Shown piece after piece: positions 1-7,517 of a DNA stretch of 17,247 nt. This DNA comes from DAOMNN01 sp035443825 (GTDB lineage: Bacteria; Pseudomonadota; Gammaproteobacteria; Burkholderiales; Rhodocyclaceae): assembly GCA_035443825.1 (NCBI GenBank), contig DAOMNN010000069.1, positions 1 to 17,247 on the forward strand, read 5' to 3'. A program made the translations under genes and the position numbers. The first letter of the stretch is position 1; the number at the start of each line of letters is the position of its first letter. A model generated the notes under the pieces. It searched no databases and was not told the origin of the DNA. It was given only the letters and a program-made list of their open reading frames with translations.

Positions 1-2
1 TG

Positions 3-377
3 CTGAACCCGAAGAAGATCTACTCGCACGACGAGTTTCCGCTTGCGATCACCGATCCGAAGGAAGCTGGCGTGTATCGCGACGGCAACAAGGTCACGGT
101 CAAGATCACCTCGCTGGCGCCTGCGTTCGAACCACGCGAGTTCAAGCTGCAGCGGGGCGACGAGGTTACGCTCATCCTGACCAACCTCGACCGCATCGAG
201 GATCTGACGCACGGCTTCGCGATTCCGGAATACAACGTCAACTTCATCGTCAATCCGCAGGAAACCGCGTCGGTCAGCTTCGTCGCCGACAAGCCGGGCG
301 TGTTCTGGTGCTACTGCACACACTTCTGCCACGCGCTGCACCTGGAGATGCGCAGCCGGATGATCGTCGAGGCTTGA
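3..377 (+). CDS. nosZ: Nitrous-oxide reductase NosZ, C-terminal CuA domain (5' truncated by window edge)
   Basis: The reading frame is open from base 3 to the TGA at 375-377, giving 124 codons of the C-terminal cupredoxin domain. NosZ is the periplasmic copper enzyme that reduces N2O to N2; this domain holds the binuclear CuA centre that receives electrons and passes them to CuZ. The CuA loop is visible at about 309-350: two cysteines four residues apart (codons 315-317 and 327-329), a histidine (339-341) and a methionine (348-350), with the distal histidine in the THGF motif (about codon 210). All metal side-chain ligands are present. The residue between the cysteines, whose backbone oxygen binds copper and which is Trp in Pseudomonas NosZ, is His here (321-323). 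The N-terminal beta-propeller and Tat signal lie outside the window, so clade cannot be read directly. The gene ends in its own terminator, separate from the nosR operon. Confidence 0.97.
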   Translation: MNPKKIYSHDEFPLAITDPKEAGVYRDGNKVTVKITSLAPAFEPREFKLQRGDEVTLILTNLDRIEDLTHGFAIPEYNVNFIVNPQETASVSFVADKPGVFWCYCTHFCHALHLEMRSRMIVEA

Positions 378-387
378 TGGCAGACGG

Positions 388-414
388 GCGGCCCGCGAGC
401 AGTTCGCGGGCCGC
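388..414 (+). other. GC-rich hairpin just after nosZ
   Basis: An 11-bp perfect stem (388-398 with 404-414) around a 5-nt loop starts 10 nt after the nosZ stop. It is followed by AAAACC rather than a T-run, so it is not a classical terminator. It may protect the nosZ mRNA 3' end or aid the terminator 85 nt further on. The role is inference. Confidence 0.6.
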
Positions 415-497
415 AAAACCCACACCAGGTGCGGCCTGTCGCGGAGCCGCATGGGTGTACCGTTCGCTCACCGGACGGTTTTGACAGAGTGATCTTT

Positions 498-525
498 CGA
501 GGGGCTGAACGCCCCTCGTTTTTTT
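498..525 (+). terminator. Rho-independent terminator of nosZ
   Basis: Stem CGAGGGGC (498-505), loop TGAAC (506-510), stem GCCCCTCG (511-518), then seven T (519-525). This is a textbook intrinsic terminator 120 nt after nosZ. It separates nosZ transcription from the nosR operon. Confidence 0.92.
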
Positions 526-556
526 GATGCAATGTAAGCACCTACTGATTTTTTAA

Positions 557-598
557 TTGACCCTGAGCAATTACAAGTACACCGCCACTTCCTACACT
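557..598 (+). promoter_or_regulatory. Candidate FNR/DNR/NNR-type class II promoter of the nosR operon
   Basis: TTGACCCTGAGCAA (557-570) matches the Crp/Fnr half-site pattern TTGAY-N4-RTCAA at nine of ten defined positions. Its centre is at 563.5. A possible -10 element TACACT lies at 593-598, which would place the start of transcription near 605, so the site would be centred near -41.5, the class II activator position. Denitrification genes are commonly driven this way by FNR, DNR or NNR under low oxygen and NO. The activator itself is not in the window, and no -35 box is seen, as expected for class II promoters. Confidence 0.65.
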
Positions 599-627
599 GT
601 CCCGAACCCCGCAACAGATCGATCATC

Positions 628-2811
628 ATGAAAACGCTACTCGCCGGACTCCGGATCGCGCTCATCGCAATCGCGATGGTGCTAAGCACCAATGCAGTCA
701 TGGCTTCTACCTATGAAGCACCTCTCCCGGCGTCGATCAACACCGATCCGGATTTGTGTGCGCACGTGCCTTGTCGGGACGTGCTCCCTGCCGCTGACAG
801 TTTTTCCGAGCGCATGGGCCGTCCGGCCTATGTCGAGGCTTATCGGAGCGAGGGCAGCAGGAAGGAGTTGGTGGGTTACGTTTTCCTGTCGACGGACATC
901 GTCGACATCCCCGCATATTCCGGCAAGCCGATCATTACGCTCATCGGCATGGATACCGAGGGCATCATCGTCGGAACGCGCATCCTGCGACACAGCGAAC
1001 CGATCCTCTTGCTCGGCATCCCCGAAGAGGTCCTGACGCGCTTCGTCAATCAGTACCTGGGCAAGTACGTCGGCGACAAGATCGAGATCGGCAAGGTTCG
1101 TCCGGGTCAGGGCTACATCGGTCTTGACGCCATCACCGGTGCTACGGTGACTGTCGTCGCCCAGAATCAGGTCGTGATGCGCTCGGGTGTCGCGATCGCC
1201 CGCCAGGTCGGCATTCTCCAGAGCGAACCCAAACCGCCGGTCCGATTCACACCGATCGACGAGAGACTCGGCTGGGACCAACTGGTCCGGGAAGGCAGCG
1301 TGAGGCGGCTCACGGTAACGCCTGAACAGGTGGGTCTGCCCCGCGCTCCCGAACCCTACGTCGACATGTACTTCGGCTACCTGAACATTCCAGCGGTGGG
1401 CAAGAGCCTCCTGGGTGAGATGGTCTACGAAAGGCTGATGTCCACGCTCGCGGAGAACGAGCATGCGATCTTCATCGTGTCCAACGGGACGGATTCATTC
1501 AAGGGTTCAGGTTTCGTGCGCGGTGGCATTTACGACCGGATTCAAGTATCCCAGGACATGGATGCCTTTACGTTCAGGGACATGGACTATCGCAACCTCT
1601 GGGGACTCCAGGCGGAAGGCTCGCCCGGTTTCACGGAGTCGGGCATCTTCATCATCCGTGATCCAAGCTTCGGTCCCGCCTACCCCTGGAATCTCGTCTT
1701 TCTCGGCAACAAGCTCGACCGTGACACCGGGCATCGCAGTTTCGTAAGCTTCGATCAGGAGTATTGGGCCCCGGCGCACTATCTCGAAGGCGGACGAGCG
1801 AAAATCGTCAAGCAGAAGGCTCCGTGGGTCCGCATCTGGAACATGCGTGCCGTCGAAATCGGACTCTTCGTGGCACTGTTGCTGGGCGTGGCCGCGGTCT
1901 ATGCCAACCGTGACCGACTGACCCGCGCGTCGACGCGCAAGAACAAGTGGCCGGTCAACGTGTTCAAGTACACCGCGTGGGTGATCAGCATCGGGTTCGT
2001 CGGCTTCTACCTGATGGCCCAGCCGTCGATCACGCAGGTTCTGACCTGGTTTCACGCCCTGCTCTTCCAGTGGACCTGGGAACTTTTCCTGACCGATCCC
2101 TTCATCTTCCTGTTCTGGATCTTCATAATCGTCACGGTCTTCCTATGGGGCCGCGGACTGTTCTGCGGGTGGATGTGCCCGTTCGGTTCGCTGTCCGAAC
2201 TGCTCTACAAGGTGGGCGGTGCAATCGGTCTGAAGCGCTTTCAGTTCAAGCTCTCCCAGCCGCTACACGACCGCCTCAAGTGGATAAAATACTGGGTGTT
2301 CTTCGGTTTGCTGGCAGTGTCGGTGTTCTCCATGGGCTGGGCCGAGATGCTATCCGAAGTCGAGCCGTTCAAGACGACCTTCCTTGTCGGCCTATTGAAC
2401 CGAAGCTGGCCTTACACCCTTTTTGCTGCGGGGCTTCTCGGCCTGTCGATCTTTACGGAACGGCCGTTTTGCAAATACCTCTGCCCGCTGGGCGCAGCGC
2501 TTGCGATGCCGTCGACCTTCCGCTGGTTCGGCCTGAAGCGCAAGCAGGAATGCGACACGTGCCACGCTTGCGCAGTAGGCTGCGGTTCGCTTGCAATCGA
2601 CGGGAATGGACGCATCGATCATCGCGAGTGCATGCTGTGCCTGGATTGCATGGTTCTCTATACCGACGAGCACGCATGCCCGCCGCTGGTCAAGGAGCGC
2701 AAGCGCAGGACCAAGGCAGGCCTGCCCATGACCCCGATCGGAAGGGACGGCTATTACATTCCGATCAAGCCGGTGCCGGCAGCACAGGCGGCACAGCCTC
2801 AATCGAACTGA
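628..2811 (+). CDS. nosR: NosR, membrane flavo-/iron-sulfur protein for N2O respiration
   Basis: A 727-aa protein, the usual NosR length. NosR is a polytopic inner-membrane protein needed for nos expression and for electron supply from quinol to NosZ. Residues 1-26 form a signal segment. The periplasmic FMN-binding domain carries the covalent flavin motif T-G-A-T-V-T, with the flavinylated Thr at about residue 175. Membrane helices follow from about 408. Two cytoplasmic CX3CP motifs sit at C513/C517 and C615/C619. Two 4Fe-4S motifs lie near the C-terminus: C642, C645, C648, C652 and C668, C671, C674, C684. The first cluster's last Cys is followed by Gly instead of the common Pro. The ATG at 628 has no clear Shine-Dalgarno. 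It is the first gene of the operon and lies after nosZ, the reverse of the common nosR-nosZ order. No ApbE/NosX flavin donor is in the window. Confidence 0.97.
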   Translation: MKTLLAGLRIALIAIAMVLSTNAVMASTYEAPLPASINTDPDLCAHVPCRDVLPAADSFSERMGRPAYVEAYRSEGSRKELVGYVFLSTDIVDIPAYSGKPIITLIGMDTEGIIVGTRILRHSEPILLLGIPEEVLTRFVNQYLGKYVGDKIEIGKVRPGQGYIGLDAITGATVTVVAQNQVVMRSGVAIARQVGILQSEPKPPVRFTPIDERLGWDQLVREGSVRRLTVTPEQVGLPRAPEPYVDMYFGYLNIPAVGKSLLGEMVYERLMSTLAENEHAIFIVSNGTDSFKGSGFVRGGIYDRIQVSQDMDAFTFRDMDYRNLWGLQAEGSPGFTESGIFIIRDPSFGPAYPWNLVFLGNKLDRDTGHRSFVSFDQEYWAPAHYLEGGRAKIVKQKAPWVRIWNMRAVEIGLFVALLLGVAAVYANRDRLTRASTRKNKWPVNVFKYTAWVISIGFVGFYLMAQPSITQVLTWFHALLFQWTWELFLTDPFIFLFWIFIIVTVFLWGRGLFCGWMCPFGSLSELLYKVGGAIGLKRFQFKLSQPLHDRLKWIKYWVFFGLLAVSVFSMGWAEMLSEVEPFKTTFLVGLLNRSWPYTLFAAGLLGLSIFTERPFCKYLCPLGAALAMPSTFRWFGLKRKQECDTCHACAVGCGSLAIDGNGRIDHRECMLCLDCMVLYTDEHACPPLVKERKRRTKAGLPMTPIGRDGYYIPIKPVPAAQAAQPQSN

Positions 2812-2829
2812 TCATCGGAGATTGACAGC

Positions 2830-3258
2830 ATGGTCGACCCCAAAATGATGACCGACCCGATCGACCCTCCCTACGCCAGCAAGGACAATCCGCTCATGGT
2901 CCTGGCAGCCGAGGTTTGGGACCACCTCTGGCCATGGAGTCATCACGGCTTCAGACGTCAGCGCGCGGTGCAGGCGGCAGGCTTCGCGCTGGCCGTAGCC
3001 GCATCCATCATGTGGATTCTGGCGGCAATGGGTCATCTCGATGCCGGCGCACTCATCGGCTGGTGGTTCGGCTGGAGTGTATTCGAAGTCATCATCCGGC
3101 TCGGATCGAAGCCCTACGTCAAGGAAGGGCCGTGGTGGGGGCGATGCTATCGGCGTGCGAGCCCGATGGACATGGTGTGCTACGTCGGCTTCAAGAACCT
3201 GCTGATCGGCGCAACACTCTTCATCGCCCTCAAGTCAAGCGGACTGCTGGACCTGTAG
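2830..3258 (+). CDS. Small membrane protein of the nos operon, function unknown
   Basis: A 142-aa protein placed 18 nt after nosR and 15 nt before nosD, so clearly part of the operon. GGAG at about 2816-2819 supports the ATG at 2830 over the later in-frame ATG codons. I do not recognise the family. The first 45 residues are polar and Trp/His-rich. Three hydrophobic segments follow at about 46-66, 72-91 and 117-137. Between the second and third is a basic, aromatic loop with a Pro-Trp-Trp-Gly-Arg-Cys stretch (about 101-106). There is one Cys in this loop and one at the third helix, and no CXXC or haem motif. Position suggests a partner of NosR or of the NosDFY complex, perhaps a subunit or a stabiliser; this is inference only. 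It does not look like NosX, NosC, NosG or NosH. Confidence 0.85.
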   Translation: MVDPKMMTDPIDPPYASKDNPLMVLAAEVWDHLWPWSHHGFRRQRAVQAAGFALAVAASIMWILAAMGHLDAGALIGWWFGWSVFEVIIRLGSKPYVKEGPWWGRCYRRASPMDMVCYVGFKNLLIGATLFIALKSSGLLDL

Positions 3259-3273
3259 GCGCCGTTCGAGCGA

Positions 3274-4563
3274 ATGCCCCGTAGATTCTGTGGCCGTGCC
3301 ATCACCGGCTTCATCCTGCTGACCACCCTTCTCGTGGCAGGCCCCGTATCGGCCGCCACCTGGAACGTGTCGCCGGGCGCATCGGTCCAGGCAGCCATCG
3401 ACCGCGCACAACCCGGCGACGTCATCGAAATCGAGCGGGGCCGCTATCAGGAGAATCTCCTGATCGAGAAGCCCCTGACATTGCGCGGCATCGACCGTCC
3501 CACGGTCAGCGGAGGTCTGAACGGTCATACCATCATGGTCACCGCCGAGGACGTCACCATCGAAGGCTTGATCGTCACCGACTCCGGCGACAGCCTTCGC
3601 GACCAGAACGCCGGCATCTACATCTGGCCCGGCGCCCACCGGGCGGTGGTGCGCAATTGTGATCTCGCCTACAACCTCTTCGGTCTGTGGATCGAAAAGG
3701 CCGACGACGTGCTGATCGAGAACAATCTGATCGTCGGGAAGCGCGAATACCGCTCGCCGCAACGCGGCAACGGCATTCAGCTCTACAACACACGTCGTGC
3801 ACAGATCATCGGCAACAATGTCGGCTTCGTGCGCGACGCCCTGTACGTCGATGTGAGCCACGATGCGATCTTCCGTGGCAATCGCCTGCACCATAGCCGT
3901 TACGGAACCCACTACATGAATTCCTACCGCAACCTGTGGGAAGACAACGACGTGTACATGAATCGCGGCGGACTCGCACTGATGGAAGTTCGCGATCAGC
4001 TCGTCCGCAATAACCGCGTCTGGGCCAACTCGGATCACGGCATCATGCTGCGCACCATCCAGGACACCGTCGTCGAGAACAACACTGTTGCCGGAAACTC
4101 GCGCGGTTTCTTCATCTACGATGCCGAATACAACGAATTGCGTGGCAATCTCGTCGTGGACAACATCGTCGGCATGCACGTATGGGCTGGATCCAAGAAC
4201 AATGACGTCGAGCGCAACGATTTCATCAGCAATCGTGAGCAGGTGCGCTACGTCGCCGCGCGCGATGAATTGTGGGGCGTCAAGGAAGGGAATCACTGGA
4301 GCAACTATCTTGGCTGGGATCGCAACGGGGATGGCATCGGCGACGTGCCCTACGAAGCAAATGACTTGGTCGACCGGCTCACGTGGCGCCACCCGATGAT
4401 GAAACTGCTGCTCGCAAGCCCCGCCGTGCAGACACTTCGGCTGGTATCCCGGCAGTTTCCGCTGATGCGCGCACCGAGCATCGTAGACCCGAATCCGCGC
4501 ATGCGACCACAGAACGAGAACTGGAGAGACTGGCTTGGAAAGCACTTCCCTGGCGCCCGTTGA
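3274..4563 (+). CDS. nosD: NosD, periplasmic copper-site maturation protein
   Basis: A 429-aa protein with a Sec-type signal peptide (basic start, hydrophobic core about 10-24, likely cleavage after Val-Ser-Ala at about 27). The rest is a right-handed parallel beta-helix of the carbohydrate-binding/sugar-hydrolase (CASH) type, shown by repeated short turns rich in Asn, Gly and Val (for example V-x-N-N-x-V and N-G-I). NosD is the periplasmic partner of the NosFY ABC transporter and is required to build the CuZ centre of NosZ. Size and content match the family (about 400-450 aa). The last 29 nt overlap nosF, so the two are probably translationally coupled. The long minus-strand open frame over this gene is a codon-bias shadow. 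Confidence 0.96.
   Translation: MPRRFCGRAITGFILLTTLLVAGPVSAATWNVSPGASVQAAIDRAQPGDVIEIERGRYQENLLIEKPLTLRGIDRPTVSGGLNGHTIMVTAEDVTIEGLIVTDSGDSLRDQNAGIYIWPGAHRAVVRNCDLAYNLFGLWIEKADDVLIENNLIVGKREYRSPQRGNGIQLYNTRRAQIIGNNVGFVRDALYVDVSHDAIFRGNRLHHSRYGTHYMNSYRNLWEDNDVYMNRGGLALMEVRDQLVRNNRVWANSDHGIMLRTIQDTVVENNTVAGNSRGFFIYDAEYNELRGNLVVDNIVGMHVWAGSKNNDVERNDFISNREQVRYVAARDELWGVKEGNHWSNYLGWDRNGDGIGDVPYEANDLVDRLTWRHPMMKLLLASPAVQTLRLVSRQFPLMRAPSIVDPNPRMRPQNENWRDWLGKHFPGAR
4523..4537 (+). promoter_or_regulatory. Shine-Dalgarno and TTG start of nosF inside nosD
   Basis: GGAGAG at 4523-4528 stands 6 nt before the TTG at 4535-4537, inside the end of nosD. This fixes a TTG start for nosF and a 29-nt overlap, rather than the later in-frame GTG or ATG codons, which lie close to or within the ATP-binding domain. 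Confidence 0.7.
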
Positions 4564-5491
4564 GTCGGGCCACGCGATCGAAGCGCCGCCCCTCGTCGTC
4601 ACGCGGGGCGTGACGAAGCACTACGGTATGGTGCACGCGGTGGACGGCGTCGATCTGGAGATCGGACGCGGCGAACTGTTCGGCCTGATCGGGCACAACG
4701 GTGCCGGAAAGAGCACCCTCTTCAAGATGATGCTGGGCCTCATCCCGGTGACTTCGGGCCAGATCTTCATTGACGGCGAACCGGTCAGTGGTCGTGGCTT
4801 TCGCGCAGTACGCCGCAAGATCGGTTACTTGCCCGAGAACGTCGTCTTCTACGACAACCTGACCGGACTCGAGACACTGCAGTTCTTCTCGCGCCTGAAG
4901 AGTGCGCCGTTGCAGGCCTGCATGCCAGCCCTCGAGCGCGTCGGGCTGCTGCAGGCCGCCGGCCGCCGCGTCAGGGAGTACTCCAAGGGGATGCGCCAGC
5001 GTCTCGGATTCGCACAGGCCCTGCTGGGCGACCCTCAGATCCTGTTCCTGGACGAGCCGACTACGGGTCTCGACCCGGAAGCCATTCGCGAGTTCTACGG
5101 GATCCTGCGGCGATTGCGCAGCGAAGGCGTGACCATGGTACTCACCTCGCACATCCTCGCCGAGATTCAGGAGCGCGTCGACCGGTTGGCAATCATGGCC
5201 GCTGGGCGCATCCAGGCGATCGGCACGGTGCAGGGCCTGCGCGAGCGGATGAACCTGCCGGTGTGGTTCGATGTACGCATCGCTCCCGAGTATTTCGACG
5301 ATGTTCGCGAAGTGCTCGGGAGCCTGCCGATAAGCGCGATTGATGCCCGGGACGGTCACGTCTCCGTGCAGTGCGGACGCGAAACGAAGATGGCGGTGCT
5401 CGAGGCGTTGACTGCCCTCAACGGCAAGATGCTCGATCTGCACGTGCGCGAACCATCGCTCGAAGATGTCTTCTTCGGCTTCTCGGATTAG
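4535..5491 (+). CDS. nosF: NosF, ABC transporter ATP-binding subunit
   Basis: A 318-aa ATPase of the NosDFY complex, which couples ATP hydrolysis to CuZ maturation in the periplasm. Walker A G-H-N-G-A-G-K-S-T lies at about 53-61, Q-loop region near 99-101, the signature as Y-S-K-G-M-R-Q-R (about 149-156), Walker B I-L-F-L-D-E-P at about 169-175 and the H-loop His at about 206. The signature Ser-Lys-Gly-Met replaces the LSGGQ consensus, as is usual in NosF and related DrrA-type ATPases. A C-terminal domain of about 85 residues follows. The start is TTG with a good Shine-Dalgarno inside nosD. The stop at 5489-5491 lies directly before nosY. Confidence 0.97.
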   Translation: MESTSLAPVESGHAIEAPPLVVTRGVTKHYGMVHAVDGVDLEIGRGELFGLIGHNGAGKSTLFKMMLGLIPVTSGQIFIDGEPVSGRGFRAVRRKIGYLPENVVFYDNLTGLETLQFFSRLKSAPLQACMPALERVGLLQAAGRRVREYSKGMRQRLGFAQALLGDPQILFLDEPTTGLDPEAIREFYGILRRLRSEGVTMVLTSHILAEIQERVDRLAIMAAGRIQAIGTVQGLRERMNLPVWFDVRIAPEYFDDVREVLGSLPISAIDARDGHVSVQCGRETKMAVLEALTALNGKMLDLHVREPSLEDVFFGFSD

Positions 5492-5500
5492 GTGCCAACA

Positions 5501-6316
5501 ATGGAACTGAGACAGGTCGGAACCGTTGCCGGCAAGGAATTCTGGGACCGCATTCGCAACCGCTGGGTCTTGGCGGTTGCCCTGGTGTTCACGGTCTTCG
5601 CCCTCGTGATCGCGTACTTCGGCGGTGCCCAGCAGGGAACCGTCGGCTTTCGCTCGATCGAATTCACGATCGCCAGCCTCGTCAGCCTCGTGATCTATCT
5701 GATTCCGCTGATTGCGCTCGTACTCGGCTTCGATGCCATCGTCGGGGAACGCGAGCGCGGCTCGCTCGATCTTCTTCTGTCGATGCCGATCACCCGCTTC
5801 GAGCTACTGCTGGGCAAGTATCTCGGCCTCGCCGCCGCGCTCGCGTTCTCCACCATCGCGGGTTTCGGCCTGGTCGCGGTGGTACTGTCGGCACAACTGG
5901 ACATTAACGCGCTGTTTCACTACTTCGGCTTCATGCTCAGCTCGGTACTGCTGGGCATGGCCTTTCTCAGCCTCGCGGTCATGCTGTCCGTGTTCGCTGC
6001 CGATCGTACCCGCGCCTCCGGTCTGGCGATCGCGATGTGGTTCTTCTTCGTCCTGGTGTTCGACCTTATCCTGCTTGGCGCCCTCGTGGTGAGCGGCGGC
6101 AGCTATGGCGGCGACATCTTTCCCTACCTGCTGCTGCTCAATCCGGCCGACGTGTTCCGCATCCTGAACATCTTCACCCTGGAGGACGTCCGCAGCCTCT
6201 ATGGCCTGGCGACCGTCTTTCCACGTGCTCTGGCCGAGCCGTGGCTTTTGGGACTCGTCATGTTCGCCTGGATCGCCGCCCCATTGGCCCTGGCGGCCTG
6301 GCGCTTCCGAAAATAG
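5501..6316 (+). CDS. nosY: NosY, ABC transporter membrane subunit
   Basis: A 271-aa polytopic membrane protein forming the permease of the NosDFY complex. About six hydrophobic segments are visible, after an N-terminal cytoplasmic coupling helix with the typical K-E-F-W-D-R-I-R-N-R-W stretch. The loop G-E-R-E-R-G-S-L-D-L-L-L with following P-I-T-R is the hallmark of ABC-2-type NosY permeases. Two starts are possible: GTG at 5492, abutting the nosF stop, or ATG at 5501. I chose 5501 because an AGG (5490-5492) over the nosF stop gives a suitable spacing; GTG would add only three residues. Family length is about 275 aa. Translation is likely coupled to nosF. Confidence 0.95.
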   Translation: MELRQVGTVAGKEFWDRIRNRWVLAVALVFTVFALVIAYFGGAQQGTVGFRSIEFTIASLVSLVIYLIPLIALVLGFDAIVGERERGSLDLLLSMPITRFELLLGKYLGLAAALAFSTIAGFGLVAVVLSAQLDINALFHYFGFMLSSVLLGMAFLSLAVMLSVFAADRTRASGLAIAMWFFFVLVFDLILLGALVVSGGSYGGDIFPYLLLLNPADVFRILNIFTLEDVRSLYGLATVFPRALAEPWLLGLVMFAWIAAPLALAAWRFRK

Positions 6317-6337
6317 CATTCCGCTGGAGATCGATTC

Positions 6338-6880
6338 ATGTGCAACCACCATCAACCATGCAGCCACCGTCGCCACTTTCTCCTTGCGGTCGGCGCGGCC
6401 GGCCTGCTCGCGGCCTGCGGTCAGTCATCGGACGGATCCGGCGCAGTCGTGGCGGTCGAGATCGACCGCGGTACATCATGCGCACTCGACGGCATGCTGC
6501 TCGCGGACTATCCGGGCCCCAAGGCGCAGATTCACTATGCCGGTCGGGCCGAGCCGGATTTTTTCTGCGATACGGTGGAGATGTTCCACATCCATCTCAA
6601 TCCGGAGATCGTGCAGCCCGTCCGGGGCATCTTCGTTCAGGACATGGGAAAGACCGACTGGGACGAGCCCCGGGGGCACTGGATCGATGCGCGAAGCGCC
6701 TGGTACGTGCATGGGTCTTCCCGTCGCGGCTCGATGGGTCCGACTATCGCGTCTTTCGGCAACGAAGCGGACGCGGCGAAGTTCGTCGAGGAATTCGGCG
6801 GCAAACTGGTCCGCTTCTCCGACATCACCGCCGATATGGTAATTCTGGACGGCGGCGCACTACACGACAGCAGGATGTGA
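6338..6880 (+). CDS. nosL: NosL, outer-membrane-type lipoprotein copper chaperone
   Basis: A 180-aa lipoprotein: a basic start rich in His, a hydrophobic core and the lipobox L-A-A-C with the lipidated Cys at 27. NosL binds Cu(I) and delivers copper for NosZ maturation. The conserved block is C48-A-L-D-G-M53 followed by Y-P-G-P-K-A-Q-I-H, in which Cys, Met and a downstream His are candidate Cu(I) ligands. The second Cys of the CXXCGM form seen in other NosL proteins is Asp here. The protein also shares the Y-V-H-G-S ... G-P-T pattern of the family with the second NosL-like gene at 7517. GGAG 8-9 nt before the ATG supports the start. It lies 21 nt after nosY. Confidence 0.95.
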   Translation: MCNHHQPCSHRRHFLLAVGAAGLLAACGQSSDGSGAVVAVEIDRGTSCALDGMLLADYPGPKAQIHYAGRAEPDFFCDTVEMFHIHLNPEIVQPVRGIFVQDMGKTDWDEPRGHWIDARSAWYVHGSSRRGSMGPTIASFGNEADAAKFVEEFGGKLVRFSDITADMVILDGGALHDSRM

Positions 6881-6882
6881 AC

Positions 6883-7155
6883 ATGGCCAACTTCTTCGGA
6901 AACCTCGAGTTCGAAACTGCGCAGGACATCGAACAACTCGCGCGCCTGATGTATGAGCTGCGCTGCAACCGCAGCGAAGTTCTTGACGCTTACGGTGTCA
7001 GCGACGAAGTCGCTCTCCTCGAGCGAGTCTATGCCGGCGAACTTGCCGAGCATCCCACCTACGAGCACTACCTAGCCGCCAGAATCCTGGCCGAAACGCG
7101 CGAGACCGTGCGCATGCTGCTCGCCGAGCAGATCAAGGAGGCAAGGAAGTCATGA
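6883..7155 (+). CDS. 90-aa small acidic helical protein, putative partner/antitoxin of the TumE-like protein
   Basis: A 90-aa protein beginning 2 nt after the nosL stop; AGGA in the end of nosL is its Shine-Dalgarno. Its last four bases form an ATGA overlap with the next gene, so the pair is translationally coupled. The sequence is acidic, without signal peptide, membrane segment or Cys cluster, and looks all-helical. After an N-terminal segment comes a short motif Y-G-V-S-D-E, then G-E-L-A-E-H-P-T-Y-E-H-Y-L at about 52-64. I do not recognise a named family with certainty. The small size, ATGA coupling and TumE-like neighbour suggest an antitoxin-like or folding partner, but the pair may have been co-opted for nos function. 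It is a real gene by operon spacing and codon use. Confidence 0.75.
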   Translation: MANFFGNLEFETAQDIEQLARLMYELRCNRSEVLDAYGVSDEVALLERVYAGELAEHPTYEHYLAARILAETRETVRMLLAEQIKEARKS

Positions 7156-7517
7156 GCCTTCATCTCGAACTCGCCGCAATGATCAACGACGGATTCTCGT
7201 CCGAACTGCAAGGGCCGGTCGAGTGCACACAGGACGCAATGATCATCCGCCTCGCCAATGGTGTAACGCTTACGGTGCACTATGCCGCACCGGACGCATA
7301 CTCCATGCGCTGGGTCCATGATGGTCGAATCGCAGGCATCGATACCGCACCGCTGCACCGCGAGTTGCAGACCTTTCCAAACCATCTTCATCGCAGCAAC
7401 GGGAAAATCGCACCGGATTCGGTTACGAACCCGGACGCCCGTCCTGAGGACAATATGAGAGGCCTGATCGAACGCCTGATCCGCAATCCGGCCTTCGACA
7501 TGGCAGAGGACGTCTGA
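7152..7517 (+). CDS. TumE/DUF6516-like small protein inside the nos operon
   Basis: A 121-aa cytoplasmic protein. The central block I-D-T-A-P-L-H-R-E-L-Q-T-F-P-N-H-L-H (about 63-80) closely resembles the Asp-Asn-Ala-Pro-His-His-x-Glu ... Thr-Phe-Pro-His-His-x-His core of proteins annotated as TumE-family toxins (DUF6516). A helical tail follows (about 100-116), as in that family. TumE proteins are reported as toxin components with a small partner gene; here the upstream 90-aa gene overlaps by ATGA. Asn-to-Thr and His-to-Leu differences in the core mean activity cannot be assumed. The gene ends by sharing one base with the start of the NosL-like gene (TGATG). The location between two NosL genes suggests a role in nos regulation or a domesticated module. 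The assignment rests on motif memory, not on a search. Confidence 0.7.
   Translation: MSLHLELAAMINDGFSSELQGPVECTQDAMIIRLANGVTLTVHYAAPDAYSMRWVHDGRIAGIDTAPLHRELQTFPNHLHRSNGKIAPDSVTNPDARPEDNMRGLIERLIRNPAFDMAEDV

Noticed and set aside
3235..4602. 455-codon minus-strand open frame over nosD
   Set aside because: It is a mirror of nosD codon bias. NosD is clear on the plus strand, and the antisense product is Asp/Val/Ala/His-rich without domain features.
4379..5443. 354-codon minus-strand open frame over nosF
   Set aside because: Antisense shadow of a high-GC gene; nosF has all ABC ATPase motifs on the plus strand.
6037..6882. Extension of the 90-aa gene upstream through nosY and nosL in another frame
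   Set aside because: The upstream part is an out-of-frame reading of nosY and nosL; the ATG at 6883 has its own Shine-Dalgarno.
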